Assembly (NCBI GenBank): GCA_028023455.1
Contig: JAQFVV010012423.1
Location: 4,878,269-4,942,268, forward strand
From: Epiperipatus broadwayi
Lineage: Eukaryota; Onychophora; Udeonychophora; Euonychophora; Peripatidae
Direction: 5' to 3'
Length of the DNA stretch: 64,000 bases
Below the pieces are notes generated by a model that worked only from the letters and a program-made list of their open reading frames with translations, searched no databases and had not been told where the DNA came from. Of the stretch, positions 46,991 through 61,016 are shown one piece after another. The stretch's first letter is position 1. Every line of letters starts with the position of its first letter. The position numbers and the translations under genes were made by a program.

Positions 46991-49900
46991 CATCCTCTGA
47001 AAACAAGAGCCATGATTTAGTTTTTTTTTTTTTTCATGATTATAAATTTATATTTAAAAAGAGATTATTTATACATAGACATTACTCTATCTTTAAGAAA
47101 ATTCATCTGATATTTCAGTTAAGAACTATTCTGCCACTCAGGAGAAAGATTGTGTTTTTCAATTTAAACTTACTGGTAAAAAAACCAATAAATTTATAAT
47201 GATGTCTGAAAATTATTATGAGCCCAAACATGGACATATAAAGTATGTCCTTCTTACTTTGTTTAATTTTCCAATCAAGAGTAAATGGTTTTCTTTCAAA
47301 TAGTACAAATTTCTTTCTGCAGCAATCTTATTTTACACTGATATTTATATTTTCTTTTATTTTTCTTAATCATTATAAGAATTTGTAATTAGTTTCTATT
47401 TATATTGGATTTCTTCTATTTGTTCTATTTTGTTCTTTTAATGAATTTTTAATACTGTTAATACTACGTAATAGTAACAGAAGATGCTGATAGTGATAGT
47501 TGCCCATAGTCATATAAATAAAAATTCAAATTATGTAGGGAAAAACAACACAATAAATAAAAAGGTTGTTGCAATAATATTCATAAAAAGTTCAAGCTCT
47601 GAAGTGATAAAACTGAAGTCATAATTCATGGATGTTAAATTTGAAGACATATGAATATTGCACTAAATATACATGGCTAGAGAAATTAGACATAGGTTAT
47701 TCTGCTACATTTCATTAAGTGAAACAGTTTTAATAGTTATGCTGTCATTTATATGAACATCATGAAATAAACTGATGACTTCCAATAATAATAATAGTAA
47801 TATAGCTCAACATAAACATTAAAATGTTTATACACTTTTTAAAAATATAGAGTTACTATAGGATTTTATATGTTGATATATTGATGTAATGTTGACTATT
47901 TATCAAACTTATAATTCTTGTTCTTTATGCTTGTTAATTAACTGTTGAATAGAAGTATGTATTTTTTCAATTGTTTTTTTTCCATATATGTAAAGTACAG
48001 TATAAGCAAAACTTGGTATCAAATCTTATACCTATAGATAAATTTGAGTACATCGAATTACATTTTTTGTAGTGTATTTATATACTGAAATGTAAATAAT
48101 AACTCAAATTATTTCTTTCCACAGTGAATTTCAGAAATTAAATCTTACAAAAATAAAAAAAAATGATTAACTAATCTTATGTCATCAAGTTTCTACAGAA
48201 GGATAGAACCAAAAAATTCGTTTACTTCTGTTTTTCCAAACAAAACGTCAACACCTTTTAATTCGACTTTAAATGTTCTACCCCATTTTAAAACATGTTA
48301 CATAAGATTAATTTGCTTTTTTCTATTATTGTAATATTCTAAAGTTATTTTAAGTCTTTTTTATTTAAATTAGGCTCCTATATTTATAACTTTTTCTTCC
48401 ATATTATATGTACTGGTTTATTTTTAAGTAATTTAATTTTTCTATTACTAATTCGTTATAATAAGTATTACTTAATTTCTATCAGAAAGATATTCAAAGA
48501 TAATAAAAAAATCATGGGCTAGAATTTTTGCATTTGACATAACAGTATCTGTATTTGAAGATTTATTATTACTAATTTATAATCAATAATTCATACACAG
48601 TATTTATACCAGTACAAGAAAAAATAATAATAAACTCCAAAAAATACAAAAAAAATGCTCAACTCATAACAATATTAACTAAGAAAAAAAAAATAAACCC
48701 ATTTTTGTTTCAGTGAAAAAAATAAATAAAATTATTTAATATATTTTTGTTTTTTAGTTATATCTAGTATTTCTGACAATCATATTATGTAGTTAAATAA
48801 TGAAGTTTTGAAAGAACAAATTCTTCCACATCCACAGATCAATTGTTTGCTTTACATTATTTAAAATATATTATAAATTTATTGATATTCCACAATTAAT
48901 ATGTAGATAAATACTAATGAACTCTTTATTCTTTAGTTTCTACAGAACAAACAGTTTTTTTCTATTGCAATTTTTTTTAATGAATATTAATTTTGACAGC
49001 AACAAACTTCATCATATTCTTTCTTTATTGGGTTTAGCCAAAATTTGAAAATGATTTTATTCAAAAATGTGATTACAATAAATTGCAATCTTCAATATTA
49101 AAAATTAAACAAGTCTACAATATTTAGGAACTTATATACACTTATTTGGTAGCTTAATCCATTGATCTCTGTAACACATTTTTAAAATATTTCGAAGACT
49201 TTTTTTTCATCACAATTTATAAAAACAACTTTAAGAGTATTTAATTTCATTTAACTAACATTAAAAATTATTGTATATAATTAAGATATTAATATTAAGA
49301 ATAATGATAATGATGTTGATGATGATGATAATGATAAAAATAATAATATAAAATTACATGCAGTTTGCTTCATTTAAATTATCAGATTTGTTTTTAATTG
49401 ATCTATTAAATAATCTTAGAAGGGGCTTTATTTAACATGGCTTTTTTTTTTGAGAGTAGATTTTGATTTTTCACTTAAGTATGCAAAATGTAAACACCTG
49501 TGTCCTAAACATATCAATATTAAAAATAAAGATTGCAAAGGAATTGTTAATGTTAAATAAGAAAAAGTAAAAGATAAGAAAAATTGCTAAGAAAAATTAT
49601 TACTAATACTGAATTTTTTAAGCTGTTAAAAATCAAAAATTGTACATAATGTACAAATAATACTAGGAAGTGTATAAAGATGCAGACAATTGAATAAATA
49701 AATAAATTATATATATATATTATGCCATTTTTATTGGTATATCCCATCATCAAATAAATTCGGAATAAAATATTGAGATGCATAATTTTAAATTTTATAA
49801 AATCAAAAAAAATATTTACTTATTAATCTATGAAAGATAACCTTCATTTTATTTATCATAGAATTTGAACTTGGGTTTAGTTAATTTAAAATCATATAAA

Positions 49901-52900
49901 GAATATAAATGTGATGTAAAATAATTAGTTACAAATGTACATAAAGATAAAATAATAAATGATAAATTCATTATATTTGCTAGTAAGTAAATGGTTGATA
50001 GCATTTAAAATTATAGTAAAGTTCAAATCTAATCTTCTAAACAAAAATGTGCTATATTGATAGATAATTATTATCTGAGCACATCTAATATTATAAAAGC
50101 AATTATTATTTCCAGTTAAATCTTAAGTTATGTTTATAAATAAATGATTAATATTTATATTATGAATTTGGTGATTAAAAAATCATAAAAGTAATATCGA
50201 ATCTAGTTTGTATAAAAATAAAACCAGAATGATCTAAGTCATTTTAAAGTAAATTGTATTTTATTCAGTTTCTAAAAGGTATTATTTTTATTGAGAAATA
50301 TTTTAAAACTGAAAATATTTGTTTTAAAAATAGATCAAATACTAGCAATTAAAAAAATATTTTAAAAGCAGAGGAGGGGGGGTTAGCCAATAAACAGCAT
50401 ACAGATGATCCTTTAAGTAAAAATTGAGGGAAAATTAAAATTGAAAATAAAGACTTTAGATTGAGGATCAAGTAACTGGTTTTGATTTTTTTTTTTAGCC
50501 CAAAAAGTTTGCTTAAAATTATTTAAATATTGTTATTTATTTTTTTAAAAAAAAGAAAAGTAATGGATTTTATCTATGTAATAATTTATAATGTTTTGTT
50601 AAAATAAATGAGCAAATTAAATTGATCTCTATGGGCAAATCAACAATTAATAGTTCTTGGAAAATTTCTTAAAATTGTTATATAGAGAAAAATAATATAA
50701 AAATTAAGGAGAAAAGTTGTACACACATATGAAAGTGTTATTAAGGAATACATCCACTGAAGGAAAACCTTAGGAGTACTGTGTTAATACTACATTTAAT
50801 TGATAAAGTACATGAAATATTCATGTGTCATATTAGTCAAAATAATTGAACACAATTAAGTCAACAGCCAGAGACAAATAAAAGGTAATGTATCCTGATA
50901 GAGCTAAGTATGCATTTTTAAAAATATCTAGAACTAAATTATTAATAGATAATAACATAACTAGTTGTGAGTGGCAAAGCATACATCATATTTGAAGATA
51001 AATCATAAAGCATGTTTGAATAAAATTTTAATTGAAGAAATGATTGAAACTAAGCAATACTAGTGTTAATATCACTTTTATGTAGAGTTAGACAATTATA
51101 CTGAGTGATATATATGTTAAATGTAGATTATATTTATATATGTTCAGAATAATAATAGTCTGCTAGCATGAATGAAAGCATTATCTATCATCTAGAATTG
51201 AGAAAAAATATATATAAAACAAAGTGTAGGAAACTAAAACCATCCCAAAAAATATTTAATAAAGAATAAATATGCATGGAGAATAAATTGTTGAAGAAAA
51301 TATGGAATAAACACTCGTGCATTGGGAAATATAAAATGTACATGGAAGATAATATTATTCTACTTTTAAAAGAAAATGGGAAATGCTTTTTAAAATAAAC
51401 AAGAAATTAGTTGAATGCTGAATTATTACTAATGCTAGAAGTATTTAAATCAAATATATAAGGGAAGTTGCAGATAATCTTTGATTACTAAAAAAACTGC
51501 TATATTGTCAATAACTCAATGTCATGTGAATTTTTATAATTGTTATAATCTTCGGATGAGAACAAATGGACCAAAAGTGATAGTAATATTGATGTACAAC
51601 TAGTCTGAATTATGTGGAATGGTTGGAATGCACGTAAAAGAAAGTTTTTTTTTTTATGGTAACTTGTATTTAAAAAAAAAAAGAGCTTGCAACTGAATAT
51701 TTGTATATATATTAATTCTATACTTTAAACATAATTGTTATTACAATAGTGGGGGGGGGATAGAGGAAAAGATAATGAAATTAATAATTGAGTTAATTTG
51801 GTTATCTATGTCATTAATTATTTTAAAAGTTATTTTTATCAAATATTATTAGATAATTAAAATAAATAGATATGATTGATGAGTTAATGAAATATATCAT
51901 AAAAGTAGTTAACAATATGTATGTTATGAAGAGGGGACGGATTTTTATTTAAATATACAATATTGAAAAGGAGAAACGATGATATTTTAAATTTGATCTT
52001 ATGTTTTATGGTGAACAATTTAATATAGTTATATGTAATTTGTATTAGTAAATAGGAAAATATATATATTAAACAAATATAAGTTAGAAATATGAAGGTA
52101 ATAATTAAGTTGTTAGATAAAGCAAAGATAAGTATTTTATTTAGGATACACCAAAGGGTGGTCTATTAACATTTAGCTGAATCTTATAAATTGTAGATGA
52201 AAATTATTGCAGGAAGATATAAGGATTCAGATTTAATAGTGCACAGCATAAAATTCTTATCAGTTGTATTTTAGTATATAGGTTGAGAATAAAACCATAG
52301 GAATATAGAGTTTGAGATTGAAAAACTAATTCATGATTTTATAATTATTATAGTGATATCTTCTTAGAAAAACATAAATAAATAAATAAAGATCATAGGA
52401 TGAATATAATGGAATCTAAAAATAAACAAAAAGTGACATTTCACTGTATTATAATAAGATTATTGTATTGAAGCAAGAATATAATAATTAATATTTTCCA
52501 TTTTGGCTTTATAATTTAAAGCCTAACTTATAATGGGTTAATTACTGTAAAAGAAGGGGGGAAATGATTATCTAATGAAGACATCTGACTTGTACAGTTT
52601 GAGATTGCAATAAGAAATTAATCCAGTATACAATGACATAACCATCAATTAAGAACACATTTCTTAAAAGAGATTTTAATTTAATGCAAACTGCCTTGAT
52701 TGCATAAGTCATTGATAATATTCCAAATTATTAAAGTGTGCTTATTTATAATGAATTAAATTATGAATTATTTATTATTGAAAGTATGAAATATAAGTGC
52801 AATTTAGATAACAATATTGATTTGAGAGTATATTTAAGATTCAGGTTATAAATGTTTTCTTAAGGGACACACTACCTATAGAGCTCAGTAAAATCCATCT

Positions 52901-53387
52901 TGACATTTTATATAGATGGATCAAATAACTAATTGAAAATCAATGAAAATCCTGAGATCTCCTTAAAATAATATTGTTATTATGGTTATTTTTAATGATC
53001 CTGTCAAAATGGTAATAATAATAAAAGATTACCATATAATAAAAATAATAATACAATTTATTGAATAGGTTAATTTAAATTTCACAATTATAGATGTTTT
53101 ATTCTATTTATTAAAGCATTATTGTTAGTCATTAGAATATTTGGATAATGAATAAGAAGGAGTGTCTGGGTATTCTTATGCCATTGGATAAATACTTTAC
53201 TATTTATTTAATGTTAAAGGGTCTGTAATCTTGTTTATAGGATAGAGGAGTCTCACACTTATTATGATTGATTAAACATAGTTAAAAAATGTTAGGTCTA
53301 TTAAATGGTACCTAGACAAAGTCCTAGTATAGCCTAATGTAGGGACTTGGAATATCTGTTAGGGGTTGTCCTTCTATTGGCAGGGTA
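46991..53387. other. long gene-free stretch
   Basis: A+T-rich with chance frames only. Items: a GAT/AAT trinucleotide run at 49300-49345, a TA run at 49708-49719, a run of 9 G at 51751-51759, and a small hairpin ATCCATCT...AGATGGAT at 52896-52921. No element recognised. Confidence 0.5.
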
Positions 53388-53447
53388 CAATATATATATA
53401 TATATATAGATATATATAGATATATATATATATATATATATATATAA
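53388..53447. repeat. TA microsatellite
   Basis: (TA)n with two GA interruptions (TATAGATATATATAGATA). Confidence 0.95.
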
Positions 53448-53477
53448 TAAATTAATGTTGATGTCTATATTATTTCC

Positions 53478-53650
53478 AAAATATATGTAATATTCAAATC
53501 AATATATATATATATCAAAATACAGTAAAATTCCCATAAATTATACTTATTTTATTAGAAGTACAAAAGTACTTCTAATAAAATAATTATAATTTATGCG
53601 AATTTTATTGTATTTTGGTGTATATATTGATTTGAATATTATATATATTT
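53478..53650. mobile_element. near-perfect palindromic MITE, ~173 bp
   Basis: Two ~83-bp arms meet at a centre reading GAAGTACAAAAGTACTTC. Arm landmarks are ATATTCAAATCAATATATA, CAAAATACA(G/A)TAAAATTC and ATAAATTATA. Only a handful of mismatches separate the arms. It would form a long hairpin in RNA or single-stranded DNA. There is no coding potential. Confidence 0.8.
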
Positions 53651-54429
53651 AAAAAAAAAGACAGAAATAAATCATTATCTTTCTTAGCATCTAAATAAGA
53701 ATTTTCATTTTCAAAATACAAAATAAGAAAGAAAGATTTTTAAAATGTTACATTTATATTCTCGTGGATATTTATCTGTAGAAGAAACAAAAAGTGGAAT
53801 GAAATATTGTTGTGTTGATATTTAAAGGGATTGAATTATAGTTTTGCACAGACATAATTTCATTGTGTTAGAAGACTGCAGCCTAAGTGATCTCAAACAG
53901 AAAATAATAATGTCAAAAGAGAAAATCGGTAATTAATGTTTTAAAAGAATAAGATGTGATGTTTCAAATAAAAAACTTCTCAACTAAATAAAAAATATAA
54001 AAATTAAAAATAATTATAATAATGACAACAGCAGCAGCAATTAAATCGTGTATTTCTCAGCATTGACAAAGTTTGAGCACAGGAGGTGACCCGAGCTAGA
54101 CCTTAGTTACAAAATTCCACCATTCTATTATAGTAATATAAAGATGATATTTTTCAAATAATCATTTAGTAAACAGATCAGCAACATCGGCAATTACATA
54201 TTGTACATGTAAATTTACTGCGCCCTATAATATATCTATTTTTATGTATAAATTTTTGACGGTTATTATCTTTTGTAAATGTATTTCATTTCAAAAACTA
54301 TTAAAAATCAATATTTTAAAATAATTAATAAACATTTTGAAAATTTTATTATTAATTTTTTATTTTATATTAACAAAAATAATAGAAATAATTATAAAAT
54401 CATTCCATAATCAAATTTTCAATGAAATG
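53651..54429. other. no gene seen
   Basis: A+T-rich sequence. Confidence 0.55.
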
Positions 54430-54586
54430 GACGGCTGAAGAATTGTTGGGTGGAGTGATTTGAAGCCTGTCCATTAAAGTATGAAGATTTGCTATCTTAA
54501 TATAATAAATTGCGCTTTGATTGTATATATGTGTGGAGATGACAATCTGGAATAACTGACGAGTGCTGGTTTAGCACGAAATACGA
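54430..54586 (-). repeat. dispersed repeat, reverse copy
   Basis: This is the reverse complement partner of 27541-27675, about 80% alike in its best half. On the minus strand it begins near TTCGTGCTAAACCAGCACTC, which extends further than the forward copy, and ends near CTTCAGCC. Confidence 0.75.
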
Positions 54587-56401
54587 ATATTGGTGATTAT
54601 TTATCTTTTCGACATGTGTGTGTCCGCGGTATGAGATAGCATGAATGTTTGAGGGTCGTATGATAGTCTAAATTCAAACCCCTTTTATATTACACATATA
54701 AGTGTAGATATGAAAAAGACTGTACTGTAGACAAAATTCATATTTCATAAGAAAGAACTGTCAAATAGTTTGTCTCAATAATATATGTGTTGTGATAAAA
54801 CAAAAGTGGCGAGGTAGATTCCAAGTGAAAGGTGATTTGATATTTTATATAACTATAATAATAAATCCTTATGAATTTTACTCGATGACAAAGTTAAAAA
54901 CTTTTTCTTAAATTAAAAAAAAGATAAAAAATTGTTAAATAACGTGGTAGATTTATACAATGATCTCCAAAAAAGAAAAAAAAATCAAGTAAATAAGACC
55001 GCATTTGTTACCCCCCCCCCCGAAAAAGTTTACTAAACATATCTATTGCGGACAATAAGCAATATTTTAATCATTTTAAAATTTATGCTAATATATTTTT
55101 AAAGAATAATAATAAAATGTAATAATTATAAACATCACATTTTTTTTTTATTCAGTGACCCAAACTTTAGTTTGAAAGGCAACGAGGATTTTCACCTTTT
55201 TAACTGTTTTTTATTGATTAGTCACTGCTAAATTCAATAGATGAAACCTATTTCACAGTGGATATTTATATGGGTCTATCGATCTTCTACTTCATAAAAG
55301 ATTCCTTTAAGGAAAAAAAAAATCTCTCTAGAGACTCCTTCAAAAAGAGAGAGATTTTAACATGAGGTAATAATTTAAATGGGAGGTGGAAATAAAAGAA
55401 GGTAAATAAAATATAAGGATAACTGATAAAAATTATAAGAGATGTAGGATTAAAAGTTTTGCTGCAACAATAAAATAAATGAAAAGTAATCATTTTAAAA
55501 ATTAATATATATAAACATATTTTTTCGTAGCTTAAAACTGCTTTAGTAATAATCTTTATTGCAATAAAATATTTTCAATTATTTTTTATCTTATAATAAT
55601 ACAGAATTTTATAATAATAGTAGAATAATTCACACATCATATAAATCACATTTATGAAAAATGAAAAATAAACTATTCAATTATTTTTTAAAAAAAGAAA
55701 AAATCTTAACTATTGCATTTCACACAGCCAGACAATGGTTGTTTGATAATATTAAACTGCAATGCGATAATAACATTTATTTTTATTATAGATTTAATTG
55801 ACAGGTTTTTTTTTTAAATTTGTTTCATCTTTATGGATACATCTATTTTGACATATGTGCTTGCGCGTGCACGCAATTTAAAGATCACAGCTTATAACAA
55901 ATGCAAAAGTCGAAATACTTAGAATATATGTTTTTGACAGTAATTTACTAAATTCGTGACATGTTGTAAACATTTAAATGCTTGTACATTCTACCTATAT
56001 ACTATACATGCACTACAGATTTTTTTTAATTAATTTTAAATGTTTTATGTATATATTATTTTGAATCATGGATAATTGACATATAGATAGAGATTGCTAA
56101 AGTGGAATAGATAATGTATTTATAAAATCGTCACTTTTTTACGAATCTGTTTTATATTATTTCAGTATACTCATCTTCCATTAAAACAACGGTATAAAAT
56201 CTCATAATCTGAACATAACCTTTTGATTATACATATTTATCTTCAGCAAAAGATTGCACGCCAAATCTCGACTTTTATATAATGTAAATACGAGAAGTAT
56301 AGAATATATTTTTGAATGATGATGTTTATATGTTGTTCAAGATAAGGATGTTATATATATATATATATAAAGGATTCCATCTTTATTGTTAAAAGGAGAT
56401 T
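54587..56401. other. no gene seen
   Basis: A+T-rich. It contains a run of 11 C at 55011-55021, a small hairpin AAATCTCTCT...AGAGAGATTT at 55319-55356, and a TA run at 56353-56368. Confidence 0.5.
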
Positions 56402-56490
56402 GCCTTGACAACAGTTTGAAATTGTTGATTGTTATTGATATTAGGATTGCCTTAAGTATTGACTAGTTTTTAATGATATATATATATATA
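56402..56490 (+). repeat. dispersed repeat, copy 2
   Basis: Direct counterpart of 13319-13403. Immediately downstream the minus strand has an open 77-codon frame (56441-56674) with a protein-like part (FLADEPLFHMVIQLLF, then VVETLYNILKAKM). It may be a fragment of whatever element this repeat belongs to. I cannot assign it. Confidence 0.65.
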
Positions 56491-56829
56491 TGTTGTAAAT
56501 CCATATCGATAGGATTAATAAGAGTGTTTTGGTTTTATTTTTCAGTTTATTTAATTCCTGAATCATTTTTGCCTTAAGAATATTGTAAAGAGTTTCAACA
56601 ACTGCAGCTGAAAATAATAGCTGTATAACCATGTGAAAAAGGGGCTCATCGGCTAGAAATTTATTAAAACACATTTTGTGTGTTTGATGAGAATTTTTTT
56701 AAACATTTAATATATTAAAAACTTTTGATCTATTAAAAAAGATGCACTTTCACATAAAGACAATAATAATACAAGCAAAAATGTGCATATTTACAATATT
56801 GTGAATATATTACTTAATTTTCAATACTT

Positions 56830-57370
56830 CAATATTTGATTCAAGCTTTCTTCTATCTGCCTGGTTTAGTTTCTTCACTACAAATCTAATGATAGACAAT
56901 ATTTTTTAGATTTTTAAAATATCCCCAATTTCCTATACAAAATATAAATTAAAAACATTTTGCATATCTATATTAAGATCTTTTATTTCTTCATCACAGT
57001 GAGACCTTAAGACATAAATCTGAATTATTTACATTAAGTATTTTTCATTTAATTGAATAATTAATCTTCACTTCTGTCTAATATACTATAAATCTCCACA
57101 GTGTTGCTCTTCCACCTTTTATTTGTAATAAATGTCACTTCATTTATAAATCAATTGTCTCTTCATTTTTGTTCTCATTTCACAATGTTCTAGACAGTCC
57201 TTCCAATTTCTGCAATCTGCCTTTATTTGAAAGTTGTCTCCCATTGTAGGTATCTAAATAAAAGATCACCATTGAATGGCAACCTGTGTCCAGAATAGGT
57301 GGTTTCTTATCACCTTCCACTTTCAGCCTCTACTATCAAACATGATTAATGCTTAAGGACCATGACATAA
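56830..57370 (-). pseudogene. second RTE-type LINE relic, endonuclease part only
   Basis: On the minus strand, the leader and start of the LINE at 44290-46990 recur in diverged form. TYNGRQLSNKGRLQKLE lies near 57250-57200. FITNKRWKSNTVEIYSI lies near 57130-57085, matching the NKKW...VEF part of the first copy, and CDEEIKDLN near 56995. The reverse transcriptase half is absent, so the copy lost its 3' part, the reverse of normal 5' truncation. Later deletion or rearrangement is likely. Confidence 0.7.
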
Positions 57371-60300
57371 GGAAGTTCAAACTAATCTCTTGTTATTGTT
57401 TCTGTGGAACAGTATAATGTTAATATTTTGTATTATATAAAAGAACACTAATATTTTGGGGGTTCATTCTTATTAAGAATGTTTAATTTTAAAGAAATGT
57501 ATACTATTTATTTTTGCTGATTGTGTTTATCATTTTGTTTAAAAAAGTATAATTTCCAGTTATTCCACTGATCATTATTTAGCAGTACTGAATTTGGAAG
57601 CATTAAAATAATCTTAATTCACTGGCAGTACATTACACTATAATAATTATTCAAATGGTAAAACTTATTGTGATTCATGCAATCTGGAATAGTACAGTTG
57701 ATTGATGTATGTCCAAGTTATAATTATTTGAAACATGTAGAATCTTTTATACCAATTATAACAGTGCAAGCATAAGTTGTTGTTAAATAATCTTGTGCAA
57801 AATATTACTGATGATCAAACTATTTTCATATCATTTTTAATCTAAATTATTATGAATTTGTAAAATATTTGCATGATATATAAACTTTATATCATCTTTC
57901 AGTCTACTTCAAAATGTAAAAAGAATCTGAAATATTTTGGTTAATAAACTTTTGACCAATGGATGCCAAATTGGGAAGTCTATACTCTACATAAAATATC
58001 AGGATTAGCTTTTTTGCTTAATTAGAATGTCTATCTTTTCTGCATGACAAAGATTTACTCTTCTCTGGTAATGTGGTTTAGATTAAGAAACAAAAAATAT
58101 TAAATTCTTGGGTACTTTATGTTTGAAAGAGTATCAATGGCTTCATGTTTTTTAAATTAAATGATCAATTAAGAGTTTGGCAATATTTTCTAATCATTTC
58201 TTGAATCAATATCTATTAAATTTAACAATGAAGGTTAAATGACTTATTTTATAGAAAATTTCTTCAGAATTCATTCAATTGAATAGCTTTGTAATAAATT
58301 TTTAAGTGCATCAGACATAATATAATTAGTATGATTAATCCCTGGTAAATGTATTGTAGTAGCAATCATGGAACTTTTGGTGTGTAAATAGTGTATGATT
58401 TTCACATGATTTTTTAAACTACAATCATGTGATTATTATTATGTTAACTCTACTTGTTGTTAGGTTATTACTTTCTTTTTTTTTACTCCAATATTAGGAG
58501 TTCATCTAATTCTGTACTACAAATATTTTTCTTTCTATTGTTGAGAGTTTTCTACAGAGAGATTAAAGACTAAAGAACTGTACTTAATATGTTGTGTATA
58601 AATTATCTGCTGCTTGTTTAGTGTATTGTAAATTGAGCTCTTTATCTTTTATCTAGTGAGAAAAGATTAATAGAAAATAAATCCAATCTCCTCAGAGTAA
58701 AATATTTTACTTTTAGCATGAATAACATTCAGTAAAATTAAATTGCTTATGGTTCTTACATGTTTGTAGCTACACTTTTAAAATCTGTACAATTATCATT
58801 ATCTGTCTAGGGAATATTTATCATAGACATTTTTTAGCATAATATCTCTAACTAGAATTTGTTTATTTTTATTGACTTCTTAAATCTTGATCATAATTTC
58901 AGTTAATGATTCATGTAGAGAACATTTGATTTAAAATCAAATTGTTGTACTTAGAATTATATAAACTACATACTTGTAATATCAACTATTACATTGTAAA
59001 TATATGGCAGAAAATAAAATATACTGGAGAACTATAATTAGACAGATGTTGAAGTATTTAAGAAAAGTTTTCTGTGTAAGAAATTAAAAGACATCATTAA
59101 ATATCAAATAAACAGGTAAACGGAGCAGCATAGTGTATATGTAAACATATTTGTGGATCAAATATTGGTTTGTATAGACATGGAAAACTCATTTCTAGAA
59201 TATTTTTTCTTTCTCTTTTTTTTTTTGCAGTTAGAATGAATCATATTCTTCTACAGTGGTTATGTGTAGTTTATTGTACATAATATAATTGAACCATTTT
59301 TGAATAACAAGTTTTTTAAAATATATCTATCTTGAAAACAATTAAAGTGATTGAACAAAGTAAATGCTCTACAACCAACAATCCATTAACTATATCACCA
59401 TAAAAACAATAATTATACTCAGCTGTATACTTTTTTTTCACCACATCTCTGCCAGATGGTATCTAATAAGTAACTAGACTTTTAGAATGTAATGCACCTT
59501 TCTTCTGTCAGCTATCATTTATCTTTCTATTTTACTATCAAATTGTCAGCCCAGTTTCAAAAAACACAAATGATTTCAAAAGTCAACTTTCCTGTTTAGT
59601 CTTATAAAATTGAAACCAGTTTAGTTTCCATATATTATGGTTTCATTATTTTTTTTAATATTTATAGACCCCTCTATCCTGTGTCCAGTAATAGTATAAA
59701 ACCAGTAAAATATTACACGATTCTATGACATGATTTTATCTTACTTAATATTCTTTCAACATCATTTTTTTTTTCACCAATCTTTATCATTTACTGCTGT
59801 AAACATTAGTAATTAAAAGATGCATTTGGTCACTATCATCTACATCTATTAATCATTAAAGTTTATAGTAAGCGGTATAGATATGATTAAAGTATGATGC
59901 TGAAGCAATATTTAATAAACTGAAGTCATGTGATATTGTATTACTAATAATAATATTTTTATGCTATTTTAAAATATACATATAAAATTGTTCTTCATAT
60001 GTTTAGATATATATATATATATATACTGTATTTATAAACAAATTTTGCAATTTTAAATTATCATGTAATAAGTTTTATGTACATTAACTAAAACAATTAG
60101 TAAGCACTGAAATGGTCCGTTAAAAATCAGTAATGGCTAAATTATTATATTCTAAGTAACCATATACTTCATCAATTAAGATTATGAAAAGTAAATTAAT
60201 AAATAATTATAATCTCAAAAAAAATCAGCAATAATTTGAGATAAAACAGTGTCAAACATGAGAAATCCCTTCTTAGTTATATCATTCATTAAATGGAACT

Positions 60301-61016
60301 CTTTTTTTTTTGCAGTATTATTTATCATAATGACTATCCACCTGTAGTTTTTATTATCATGATGTACTAAAGATAGATATATTAAAATTTATTGAATAGG
60401 TTTTTCTGTATTCTAGAATCAAATAATATAAATTCATTTTCTCATGATTTTTAAATAAATTAATTAAAGTGACACCTTGTGTAATCATGCAAAGAAAGAG
60501 AAAGGTAATTTTAAACACTTGTTTGTTTATAATATAATATTAGTTTTATTTATTAGTTGTCAACATTTATTTCTCAAATTTTGCAATTACATAAGTACTT
60601 TTTCTCAGTGTGACCTATTATATTTTTGTGTACAAAAGATAAAAGAATATGGCTATTATTAATTAATTAACCAGTTTAAATTAAAAATGTCTATAGGTCT
60701 TCATAATTGCTTGATATTTATTTTTCATATTATTTTTAAATTTTGACAGAGAAATGACATTATTACTTGAAATGTATTCGTATATATATAATACAAATAA
60801 AATGTCCATTAAATAAAGAACTAATTGTAATAACAATAAAACTAATAAATATAACAATCATTAACTATTATATATTGGCTTTTAATAGAAGTACTTTTGA
60901 TTAATTTCTTAATGCTCCTCAACTGCCATTAAATTCAAAACAAAATGGAAGCAAATGTCATTATCTCAAATCCCATATATCCCAAATTTTAACAGTAGCA
61001 GCTTGTCTATTAATTA
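57371..61016. other. no gene seen
   Basis: A+T-rich, T-rich on the plus strand in places. Old LINE material may be present, but I could not trace a frame. A TA run lies at 60008-60026. Confidence 0.45.

Noticed and set aside
46912-47199. A 95-codon plus-strand frame starting near the LINE
   Set aside because: It is antisense to the leader of the minus-strand LINE relic and becomes F/K-rich noise.
53159-53190. A short match to the LTR (ATTCTTATGCCATTG)
   Set aside because: It is about 15 bp with no similarity on either side, so chance or too small to call.
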